Of a DNA stretch of 63,583 bases, positions 54,262 to 62,125 are shown in pieces. The translations under genes were made by a program, and so were the position numbers. How positions within the stretch are numbered: the first letter of the stretch is position 1; every line of letters starts with the position of its first letter. Source of the stretch: CAYYYP01 sp964475985 (GTDB lineage Bacteria > Bdellovibrionota > UBA1018 > CAYHWW01); the NCBI GenBank assembly GCA_964475985.1, contig CAYYYP010000017.1, forward strand, positions 1-63,583, in the 5' to 3' direction. The notes below the pieces were generated by a model, which made no database searches, had not been told where the DNA came from, and was given only the letters and a program-made list of their open reading frames with translations.

Positions 54262-55194
54262 ATGGCGAGCGACATCAAACATATTCCAGTTTTGCTAAAG
54301 CCCTTGGAAGTTTTGCTTCGGGAACTCGTGGCCCATTGCCAAGCCTCTGAACTTTTTGGCCTGGACGCGACCTTAGGTTCAGCGGGCCATACTTTAGCAA
54401 TTCTAGACCTCCTTCCGTCGCGAATGGTCGGCATTGATCAGGATGCAAAGGCAATTGATCGGGTGGAGGCTAGGCTGACCAGTTTGGGAAAGGCGGAACT
54501 TCTTTCAAAAGATCTTCTGCGGCTTAAGCAGGCATCCTTTACCAATGCTCCGCCCTGCCCTTGGGCGGCAGATGGGTATCATTTTATTTTAGCCGACCTT
54601 GGTTATTCCTCTGATCAATTGGAAGGCGCAGATTATGGGTTGTCTTTTCAAAAAGAGAGTCCACTTAATATGCAACTCACGCAAGATCACGATGGTGCGG
54701 TGACTGGGCATACCGCCTGGGAAATTTTGACAGAGAGTAGTGAAGAAGGCCTGGCGGCGATTCTGCACCACTACGGCGAAATCCCTGGTTCAAGGCGCCT
54801 CGCCCGAGCGATTCAAGCTGGAATTGCAGACGGCAAAATTGAGAACTCAACTTTATCCCTCGCCTCGTTCTTAGAAAAATTTCTTGGGTTTGGTCCATCC
54901 AAGCGCGGAAAATCTCCCATTCACCCGGCAACCAAAACTTTTCAGGCCCTACGTATCGCCGCCAACGATGAGCTTCGTAAGCTTGATCAGTTCCTGACGC
55001 TTGCGCCTACGTTACTGCGGACAGGCGGGCTGCTGCTTCTCATCACGTTTCATTCGCTGGAAGACCGGATCGTGAAAAAACATTTTTCGAGCATTCCTGC
55101 GCTGAAGAAGCAGAAAATTATGCCAGAGGATTCGGAGATTCAGGAAAACCCGCGGTCTCGCAGCGCAAAGCTTCGGGTTTTGTGGAAGGGTTAA
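54262..55194 (+). CDS. rsmH: 16S rRNA (cytosine-1402-N4)-methyltransferase
   Basis: It methylates C1402 in the ribosomal P site and opens the division/cell-wall cluster in most bacteria. The 310-residue MraW protein has HIPVLLKPLEVLL at the start, the SAM motif GLDATLGSAGHTLA (33-46), DLGYSSDQLEGADYGLSF and HPATKTFQALRIAANDEL. The family is usually preceded by mraZ, which is absent here. The stop lies 14 bp before a 100-N gap. Confidence 0.95.
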   Translation: MASDIKHIPVLLKPLEVLLRELVAHCQASELFGLDATLGSAGHTLAILDLLPSRMVGIDQDAKAIDRVEARLTSLGKAELLSKDLLRLKQASFTNAPPCPWAADGYHFILADLGYSSDQLEGADYGLSFQKESPLNMQLTQDHDGAVTGHTAWEILTESSEEGLAAILHHYGEIPGSRRLARAIQAGIADGKIENSTLSLASFLEKFLGFGPSKRGKSPIHPATKTFQALRIAANDELRKLDQFLTLAPTLLRTGGLLLLITFHSLEDRIVKKHFSSIPALKKQKIMPEDSEIQENPRSRSAKLRVLWKG

Positions 55195-55208
55195 GGACTG
55201 GTGCTGGG

Positions 55209-55308
55209 NNNNNNNNNNNNNNNNNNNNNNNNNNNNNNNNNNNNNNNNNNNNNNNNNNNNNNNNNNNNNNNNNNNNNNNNNNNNNNNNNNNNNNNNNNNN
55301 NNNNNNNN
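55209..55308. other. Assembly gap of 100 N
   Basis: Exactly 100 unknown bases join two contigs between rsmH and the HNH gene. The true distance, and even the adjacency, is uncertain. The right edge carries GAGCTC, GGATCC and CTCGAG within 19 bp (55325-55343), which looks like a cloning polylinker. Confidence 0.95.
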
Positions 55309-55568
55309 GTGTGGGGCATACTTGGAGCTCGGATCCACTCGAGAAATATTTTTTTGATTTTGTTAAAATATTTCTTGGACGACTTCTTTCTACTGAATTC
55401 ACAATGACGCATTCATCTTTCTGTTTTGACTTATACAGCGGTACCATCGCCCCCAAAGGAACGCAAAAATGTGTTTTTGCTTTAAACCTACTTACGCCAT
55501 GAAACTCGTCCTATATTGGACGGCAGATGGTTTATTTTTGGTAAAAAAACCCATGATATACGCTGGAA
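55309..55568. other. Non-coding 260 bp right of the gap
   Basis: It starts with the polylinker-like 19 bp, then a perfect AT-rich inverted repeat GAAATATTTT/AAAATATTTC at 55343-55374. No gene is convincing. The last 60 bp before the HNH start may hold its promoter (TTGGAC and TAAAAA spaced roughly 20 bp), but this is weak. Confidence 0.4.
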
Positions 55569-56723
55569 ATGAACAAAGAACAAATCTGTAAACCCGCCAG
55601 CAGCTCCACCAAAATCGATACAAAATCTTTAACGTCCATGACATCCGCAAAGACTCCCACCCTATCTCAGTTAGGAGACAATGAACTCTTGAATGAAACT
55701 TCGCAGCTGGTCGCCAAGGAACGGACCGCCACCGCTGAAGTATTGAACGCCATCAATGAAATAGAATATAGACGCCTGCATTTGCAGCGAGGATTTTCAA
55801 GCCTCCATGAATGCTTAGTGAAGTTTTTAAAATATTCCGATGGCGCAGCCCATCGACGTATTGCCGCGGCAAGATTATTGAAGGCCGTACCTGAAGTTTT
55901 GATCGCAATAAACGATGGCAGCATGAATTTAACTAATCTAGCCGCCGTCCAAGATTTTTTAGTTTCTGAAAAAAGAAATTTTAGGAAAAACTACTCCAAA
56001 GCAGAAAAGTTGAACCTCCTTTCTTCGGTTGGTTCAAAATCTAAAACTCAGTGCGAGCAGGTGTTTCAAAATATTTCGCCAGAACGCGCACGAGCGCCGA
56101 AGCCGGAAAAAGTTCGTCAAGTAAAATGGTGTGCGAACGAGGTGAGTGCTGAATTTCCTGAGGATCAACTGGCGCAGGAATTCGGCCTTGAAATTCGAAT
56201 CACCCTGACTCCGGACCTCCAAAAAAAACTAAACCGACTCAAGGAAATCTTCAGTCATCATAAGCAAGCTTCCGAAGGCTATGTCGCCCTGTTTGAACTC
56301 ATGGCCGATCAACTTTTAAAGAAAGTAGATCCATTGAAAAAGCGCAAGGCTAAAACAAATGCAAAAATGAAATCCCATGAACACACCGAAAAAGCTTCTC
56401 CGGAGAAGCCCTTCGAGAAAACTGCAGGAAAAACAGATCTAGATGACTCTGATTTTAGCCTTAAACCCACTTCCCGCTATATTCCGAGCAAAGTAAGACA
56501 AGAAGCCTACCATCGCGACAGTGCGCAATGCGGTTATACCGATCCTCAATCAGGAAGGCGTTGCGAGTCAAAGAAGTTCCTTCATGTCGATCATGTCACT
56601 CCCTTGGCCCTAGGCGGAACGACGGATAAAGAAAACTGCCGGCTTCTTTGCGCAGAGCACAATCGATTAGTGGCGATTCAAAAACTAGGCCGGCGAGTAA
56701 TGCAGCCATATTTAAAATTTTAG
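55569..56723 (+). CDS. HNH endonuclease-domain protein
   Basis: A 384-residue protein with a long helical N-terminal region (about 30-250; SSLHECLVKFLKYSDGAAHR, QKKLNRLKEIFSHHK) and a Lys/Glu-rich linker (about 255-300). The C-terminal 75 residues are an HNH nuclease domain. Key parts are AQCGYTDPQSGRRCESKKF, HVDHVTPLALGG with the catalytic His, and ENCRLLCAEHNRLV. Four cysteines may bind a structural zinc. It interrupts the usual rsmH-ftsL order. Similar HNH proteins are often multi-copy, so it may be a mobile or selfish gene. DNA damage or recombination roles are alternatives. Confidence 0.85.
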   Translation: MNKEQICKPASSSTKIDTKSLTSMTSAKTPTLSQLGDNELLNETSQLVAKERTATAEVLNAINEIEYRRLHLQRGFSSLHECLVKFLKYSDGAAHRRIAAARLLKAVPEVLIAINDGSMNLTNLAAVQDFLVSEKRNFRKNYSKAEKLNLLSSVGSKSKTQCEQVFQNISPERARAPKPEKVRQVKWCANEVSAEFPEDQLAQEFGLEIRITLTPDLQKKLNRLKEIFSHHKQASEGYVALFELMADQLLKKVDPLKKRKAKTNAKMKSHEHTEKASPEKPFEKTAGKTDLDDSDFSLKPTSRYIPSKVRQEAYHRDSAQCGYTDPQSGRRCESKKFLHVDHVTPLALGGTTDKENCRLLCAEHNRLVAIQKLGRRVMQPYLKF

Positions 56724-57129
56724 TGCTTGCCACAGGTGCGGACCTTTGTAGCTAGCAAGCGGATACCTGTATCAGACGGAAATCACTTTTCGATGTCCTG
56801 AGAGATGAGAGACGAAACTTTAACACCACGCTAAGGATCTGATTTGAATTGGTGGGCAGACCCTCACCTACATTGACGCGGCGTGGCCAGACTTCGGCAA
56901 ATCGGGGTGGCTCTTACTCGTGTGTACGGGCTCCAATTCACTGCGGCCCCACCGGTTTCGACTTGGTTTTAAAATCCAAACCATGGCGCACACAAGCAAA
57001 AGGACAACGGCAACGAGCCAGCGATTTTTCATGAACCTGGTTTCCATGAAAAGTGCTTACCTCGCATCCTCCCGCCCGGCAATTTTTCACCTGCGACTTA
57101 GGCCTTTAAAACCGTTATTCTATTACCAT
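56724..57129. other. Non-coding 406 bp before ftsL
   Basis: Following the HNH stop there is GCTTGC/GCAAGC pairing around 56726-56760 and a GGTGGG...CCCCACC pair near 56850-56960. The ftsL frame stays open back to 56920 with ATGs at 56983, 57031 and 57046, so the real ftsL start may be earlier. Otherwise I see nothing that I can name. Confidence 0.4.
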
Positions 57130-57390
57130 ATGAAAAGGTTGCATCTTCTGATTCTTTTGATCCTAACGGCGGCATCTGGTTCCCTAGTGTGGATGCGCCT
57201 AAAAATTGTAAGTGTGAGTTACAGTTTGAACTCCCTGGAGCGACAGGAACGCGAACTTATCGATGAAATCGGCCGCCTCAAAATGAAGATGATTCAGAGT
57301 CAGTCACCTAAAGAACTTGAACGTATGGCAGCCCAGCGTTTCGGCATGCGGCCCATCACCCCCCAACAAATCGTTCATCTTAAAGAATAG
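57130..57390 (+). CDS. ftsL: Cell division protein FtsL-like
   Basis: A small bitopic division protein that, with FtsB/FtsQ, activates FtsWI at the septum. The chosen ATG gives 86 residues: one transmembrane helix (about 4-24, LHLLILLILTAASGSLVWM), then a periplasmic coiled coil (SLERQERELIDEIGRLKMKM) and a RFGMRPITPQQIVHL end, as in other FtsL proteins. No Shine-Dalgarno is clear; earlier ATGs would add up to 49 residues of basic cytoplasmic tail. It directly precedes ftsI by 17 bp, the standard order. Confidence 0.82.
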   Translation: MKRLHLLILLILTAASGSLVWMRLKIVSVSYSLNSLERQERELIDEIGRLKMKMIQSQSPKELERMAAQRFGMRPITPQQIVHLKE

Positions 57391-57407
57391 CGCCGGAGAA
57401 TTTCATC

Positions 57408-59507
57408 ATGTTGCTCGACGATCGACCTCGGGGCCAAAACAATCTGCAGTCGGGAAATAGGCTTACCCGCACAAAACTCCTTCAATTTTTTTTCCTCATG
57501 ACCTCCATGGGCCTCATCGCTCGCAGCATCCACATTCAATTTGGGAATTCTGAACGCATTTCAAAACTCGCGCGCAGGCAGTTTCAATCACGAGTGTCCG
57601 CCATGCCGCATCGGGGCTTTATCCTGGACCGCAATCGCAACGACTTGGCCATCAGCATTCGCGCTAAGTCACTATTTGTTTATCCTGAGGTTTTAAGGAA
57701 TTCTTTGAAGGGTGCAAAAAACCGCCGAAAAATGGCTAATCTTTCCTCGGCCATCTCGAGGATTCTCCAAATTCCCCACGGGGCTTTGCAACAACGGCTT
57801 AAAACTCAAAAAGGTTTCATTTGGCTTAAGCGGCACCTTACTGATGCGGAAGAACAAACCCTTACCAGGCTTGATTTAGATTCCATTGCGGACGTTAAAG
57901 GACGAGTAGCCTTTGGCTTGGTGGAAGAATCAAAACGTTTTTACCCGATGAAAAACTTGGCCTCCCATGTTTTAGGCGCCGTGAACATAGATGGTAAAGG
58001 TATCGAAGGCCTGGAACTTACCTACGAACATATCTTAGGTGGTGAGACCGTCAATGTACCGGCGCTCAAAGACGCCAGGGGCCGGGCGATTTTTCAGGAT
58101 GAGAAGGCCCTCTCTAGTTTTCGGGATGGTAAATCGATTCAGTTGACAATTGATCGCACCCTTCAATTTGAAGTCGAGCGGATCCTTATTAACTACACGG
58201 ACAACTTGCGGGCTCGCGCCGGCATGGTGGTAGTGATGGACGTTGCAACCGGCGGAATATTGGCGCTCGCCAACACGCCAAATTTTGACCCCAACCACAC
58301 CAACAAAAGCAGCATGGAAGCGAGGCGGAATCGCACCATCACGGATTTGTTTGAGCCCGGGAGCGTCATGAAGCCATTCATCACGGGTCTGGCCCTTGAT
58401 CGTGGTATGTCGCCGAAATCCAGAATTTATTGTGAAGACGGAAAATTTCAGATTGAAGACCGCATCATCACTGAAGCAGAAACCCACGAAAAGTGGAAAT
58501 GGCTCACGCTCTCAGAAATTGTCATGCACTCAAGCAATATTGGCGCCGCTAAACTTGGCCTTAGTATCGGAGCGCTTCCCATTTCTGAATTCATCAATAA
58601 CATTGGTTTTGGCGCAAGGACGGGCATCGAATTGCCTGGAGAAACCCAGAGCCCCCTTGCTACTAAAGAAAAACTATTTACGGCCTTAAAATCGCGAGTG
58701 AGGCTCGCCAACGTGGCATTCGGGCAGGGCATCAGCACTTCGGCGATTCACATCGCATCCCTTTACAACGCCATTGCCAATCGGGGTGAGTGGATCCAGC
58801 CCCACCTCGTGACCCACGTGCTCAAAACTGACAACCAACTGACGGAGCATGAGTTTCAAAATTTCTCCCGTAAGCAGATTTTTACGCCCGAAACTTCAGA
58901 AAAACTTTTAGCCATCTTGGAAACAGTGGTGGGCCCCGACGGGACCGGAAAGAGCGCGGTGCCCGAAGGATGGCGAGTGGCGGGAAAGACTGGCACTGCA
59001 CAAAAAATAGATCCGACGACCAAACGTTATTCCAAATCCAAATACGTATGCTCCTTTGCGGGCATGGCTCCGTTGCCTAGGCCCCAGGTCACCATTCTTG
59101 TGATTTTTGATGAACCAGCGACTAAACATTATGCCGCGGAAACGGCAGCCCCGGCTTTCCGGGAAATCGCAGCCGTTGCATTACAAAGGTTAGGCGTGCC
59201 ACCCCTCGCCGCGTCGCAAGGGCTAGCGCAGAATCAAGACGGAAAGTTGAAATCCGGAATGCAATCCGCCATCAATAAAGTTCTGGTGCAGAGCAACCGG
59301 GGCGGACAGAACGTCATGCCGAATCTTGTGGGACTTACCTTGAAACAAGCGACCCAGCTGATCTCAACACTTCCTATTGAAGACGTGAAGATTGATAGTC
59401 ATGGTGCAAATGCCACAGGCATCGGCCGCATTACGGATCAACAACCACCTGCCTACGAGTCCCTCGAAAATGTTACGAAACTAAAGTTGACCCTGGGTCC
59501 GTACTAA
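57408..59507 (+). CDS. ftsI: Division transpeptidase FtsI (PBP3) with PASTA domain
   Basis: The septal peptidoglycan crosslinker and partner of FtsW. The 699-residue class B PBP has an N-terminal helix (about 23-42), the dimerisation domain (about 65-240; PHRGFILDRNRNDLAIS) and the transpeptidase domain with SVMK (S319, K322), SSN (375-377) and KTG (527-529). A C-terminal PASTA domain (about 630-699, VMPNLVGLTLKQATQLI) is present, as in Firmicutes and delta-proteobacterial-grade FtsI/SpoVD but not E. coli. GGAGAA lies 8 nt before the ATG. Confidence 0.95.
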   Translation: MLLDDRPRGQNNLQSGNRLTRTKLLQFFFLMTSMGLIARSIHIQFGNSERISKLARRQFQSRVSAMPHRGFILDRNRNDLAISIRAKSLFVYPEVLRNSLKGAKNRRKMANLSSAISRILQIPHGALQQRLKTQKGFIWLKRHLTDAEEQTLTRLDLDSIADVKGRVAFGLVEESKRFYPMKNLASHVLGAVNIDGKGIEGLELTYEHILGGETVNVPALKDARGRAIFQDEKALSSFRDGKSIQLTIDRTLQFEVERILINYTDNLRARAGMVVVMDVATGGILALANTPNFDPNHTNKSSMEARRNRTITDLFEPGSVMKPFITGLALDRGMSPKSRIYCEDGKFQIEDRIITEAETHEKWKWLTLSEIVMHSSNIGAAKLGLSIGALPISEFINNIGFGARTGIELPGETQSPLATKEKLFTALKSRVRLANVAFGQGISTSAIHIASLYNAIANRGEWIQPHLVTHVLKTDNQLTEHEFQNFSRKQIFTPETSEKLLAILETVVGPDGTGKSAVPEGWRVAGKTGTAQKIDPTTKRYSKSKYVCSFAGMAPLPRPQVTILVIFDEPATKHYAAETAAPAFREIAAVALQRLGVPPLAASQGLAQNQDGKLKSGMQSAINKVLVQSNRGGQNVMPNLVGLTLKQATQLISTLPIEDVKIDSHGANATGIGRITDQQPPAYESLENVTKLKLTLGPY

Positions 59508-59569
59508 AATTGTCAGGCCGTCCACGTTCATTGCGTGCTAAATCCTGCCACTCATAGGATAAAGCATTC

Positions 59570-60934
59570 ATGAATTCATCGTCATCAATACTTCCAGAAC
59601 AAGACGCCTTCCGAAAAACCCGGGCACTCGAAGCATGCCAGGCCAATGGAAATCCATCGCACCATATGCATGTCCACGGCATCACGGGCACCAACGGGAA
59701 AACTACGTTGACGTTTTTGGTAGAGCACATTTTCAACGAATTGAGGCACCCCACCGGTATCGTAGGAACTATTTACAATCGCCTCCTGCCGAATTTCTCC
59801 GTCACATCGCATCTGACGACGCCTGGCTCTATAGAGCTTCAGGAAACCTTAAAATCACTTCATCATGCAGGCGCAAAAAGCGTAGCCGTGGAAATCACTT
59901 CCCATGCACTCGATCAGCACCGGCCCTGGGGCACAAAGTTTCATTCCGTAAGCCTCACTAACCTTACGCAAGATCACCTGGATTATCATAAGGACATGGA
60001 ACATTATTTTCAATCCAAACTGAGGCTTTTCACGGACTACGAAACGCGGTTTCGTATCGTAAACCTGACTAGGGATTTGTGGGCCGCAAAATTTCTTGCG
60101 GCCTGCCCGCCCGAAAATCTCATGACCTTCAGGGTGCGTGCTTCGGACGATGAACGTGGATCTTGGGACCCTCAAAAAAGCACCGTACATCTTGAAGCTA
60201 GGTTGCTTAGAAATTCATTGTCGGGTTTGCGCGCGGAGATCACCCAATCCTCCGGTGGAAAAATCCAGCAAGAGATTTTAGAAAGCCCCCTCGTAGGATT
60301 TTTTAATTTAGAAAATTTAGTGCATGCCTTGAGTATCGGGCTTACGGAAGGATTCTCCCTACGGGCTATGTTAGGCACGCTTAAAAACTTCAAAGGGGCG
60401 CCCGGTCGTCTCGAGAGAGTTCCTGCGCCAAACCAATTTATTTTCGTGGATTATGCGCATACGCCTGATGCTCTTGAAAAAACATTGACGACCCTTAAGG
60501 ATCTCATGAACCAGGAATCCACTTCGGCCAGTAAACTTTGGGTAGTCTTTGGCTGCGGCGGCGATCGAGACGCATCTAAGCGAGAGGTCATGGGGAAAAT
60601 CGCCAGCACCTTAACTCATCGCGTTGTCATCACATCAGACAATCCACGAACCGAAAGTCCGGAAAAAATCATCGACGAGATTTTTAAGGGCGTTTTGCCG
60701 GAACCTGTAACTCCATTCTACAAAGAAGCCCCACCGCCCAAACATCATCGTGAAGTGTCACGGAAAGCGGCCATCGAATTTGCGCTCAAAAATGCCGCAA
60801 AAAACGATGTTTTACTGATTGCGGGCAAAGGGCATGAAACTTACCAAGTCCTGCCCGGGGCAACTCCGGGTACGACTCAAACCATCGACTTTGATGATCG
60901 CAAGGTAGTACGAGATTTTCTGGTTCAGCGTTAA
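59570..60934 (+). CDS. murE: UDP-MurNAc-tripeptide synthetase, short N-terminus
   Basis: It adds the third peptide residue to UDP-MurNAc-L-Ala-D-Glu. The ATP site is GITGTNGKTT (37-46), followed by the Mur ligase central and C-terminal domains. DNPR in VITSDNPRTESPEKI indicates meso-diaminopimelate as the substrate. The protein has 454 residues; in E. coli MurE the GTNGKT motif lies near residue 114, so about 70 residues of the UDP-binding N-terminal domain are missing. An in-frame TAG lies 18 bp before the ATG (AGGA upstream), so a longer start is not possible. murF is not next to it. Confidence 0.9.
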   Translation: MNSSSSILPEQDAFRKTRALEACQANGNPSHHMHVHGITGTNGKTTLTFLVEHIFNELRHPTGIVGTIYNRLLPNFSVTSHLTTPGSIELQETLKSLHHAGAKSVAVEITSHALDQHRPWGTKFHSVSLTNLTQDHLDYHKDMEHYFQSKLRLFTDYETRFRIVNLTRDLWAAKFLAACPPENLMTFRVRASDDERGSWDPQKSTVHLEARLLRNSLSGLRAEITQSSGGKIQQEILESPLVGFFNLENLVHALSIGLTEGFSLRAMLGTLKNFKGAPGRLERVPAPNQFIFVDYAHTPDALEKTLTTLKDLMNQESTSASKLWVVFGCGGDRDASKREVMGKIASTLTHRVVITSDNPRTESPEKIIDEIFKGVLPEPVTPFYKEAPPPKHHREVSRKAAIEFALKNAAKNDVLLIAGKGHETYQVLPGATPGTTQTIDFDDRKVVRDFLVQR

Positions 60935-60987
60935 ATATGTAAAATCATTTGAAACTAAACCCCGTTTTGTGTTCAAAATAGATTCAT

Positions 60988-62064
60988 ATGCTCTATCATC
61001 TTTTGTATCCTCTCTCCTCGCACCTGAGCGCCCTTAATGTCTTTAAATACATAACATTTAGAACCTTTGGTTCTGCGATCTTTGGCATCTTCATCAGCCT
61101 CATGATGGGGCCGACCTTCATCCGCTTCATGAAGAGTAAGCAGATCGGCCAAAGCATCCGAGATGATGGGCCCAAATCCCACCTTTCTAAAAAAGGCACG
61201 CCCACCATGGGCGGTGGCCTCATCCTTTTCGCCATTTCGACATCCACTCTGCTTTGGGCGGATCTCACCAATATTTTTGTTTGGGTTACCCTATTTGTCA
61301 CCTTAGGCGTAGGCGCCGTGGGTTGGATGGATGATTACAAAAAGGTAATTCTAAAAAATTCCAAGGGAATTTCAGGTCGCCAAAAAATGTTTTGGATTGG
61401 CCTCATTAGCTTTACCGCTTCGGCGATCATTTTCTATAACAACGGGCACGACGGCGTTTTACGGTTCCCCTTCTTTAAAGAAATCACGCTAGACTTAGGC
61501 TGGTTTTACATTCCCTTTGCTGCCTTCGTAATCGTGGGCGCCTCTAATGCGGTGAATTTGACGGATGGCCTCGATGGCCTGGCCATTGGCCCCGTTTCCA
61601 TTGCCGCTGCGACTTTTCTCATCCTCTGTTACCTCACGGGCCATGCCACTATCTCTGAGTACCTCCAAATCCCTCACATTCCTCTAGCCGGAGAACTTGC
61701 GGTTTTTTGCGGGGCCATGTCAGCTGCAGGGCTTGGTTTTCTTTGGTTTAATGCACATCCGGCAGAAATTTTTATGGGAGATGTCGGAGCCCTTCCTTTG
61801 GGGGCGGCCCTTGGAACCATCGCCGTAATCTCAAAAAATGAAATACTTCTGGTATTGATAGGGGGAATTTTTGTATTAGAGACCCTGTCGGTGATGATTC
61901 AGGTGTTTTATTTCAAAAGAACTGGCAAACGGATCTTTAAAATGGCACCCCTGCACCATCACTTTGAGCTTAAAGGTTGGGCTGAACCAAAAGTCATCGT
62001 TCGCTTTTGGATTTTATCCATCTTGTTTGCCATCATGGCGCTTTCAACTTTGAAGCTGCGCTGA
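60988..62064 (+). CDS. mraY: Phospho-MurNAc-pentapeptide transferase
   Basis: An inner-membrane enzyme that moves phospho-MurNAc-pentapeptide to undecaprenyl phosphate, forming lipid I. The 358-residue protein has about ten hydrophobic helices and the family signatures KKGTPTMGGGLIL, GWMDDYKKV with the catalytic Asp pair, NAVNLTDGLDGLAIGP, and the C-terminal KMAPLHHHFELKGW His motif. It follows murE by 53 bp, where murF is normally found. Confidence 0.96.
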   Translation: MLYHLLYPLSSHLSALNVFKYITFRTFGSAIFGIFISLMMGPTFIRFMKSKQIGQSIRDDGPKSHLSKKGTPTMGGGLILFAISTSTLLWADLTNIFVWVTLFVTLGVGAVGWMDDYKKVILKNSKGISGRQKMFWIGLISFTASAIIFYNNGHDGVLRFPFFKEITLDLGWFYIPFAAFVIVGASNAVNLTDGLDGLAIGPVSIAAATFLILCYLTGHATISEYLQIPHIPLAGELAVFCGAMSAAGLGFLWFNAHPAEIFMGDVGALPLGAALGTIAVISKNEILLVLIGGIFVLETLSVMIQVFYFKRTGKRIFKMAPLHHHFELKGWAEPKVIVRFWILSILFAIMALSTLKLR

Positions 62065-62125
62065 CAAAAGCCAGCTGCCGCCATGAACAATAATTAGATC
62101 TCAAGTTTTCCAAGGAGTACCGTTA

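Noticed and set aside
56850..56960. tmRNA, RNase P RNA or a tRNA in the pre-ftsL spacer
   Set aside because: Some pairing exists, but the conserved sequence signatures of these RNAs are absent.
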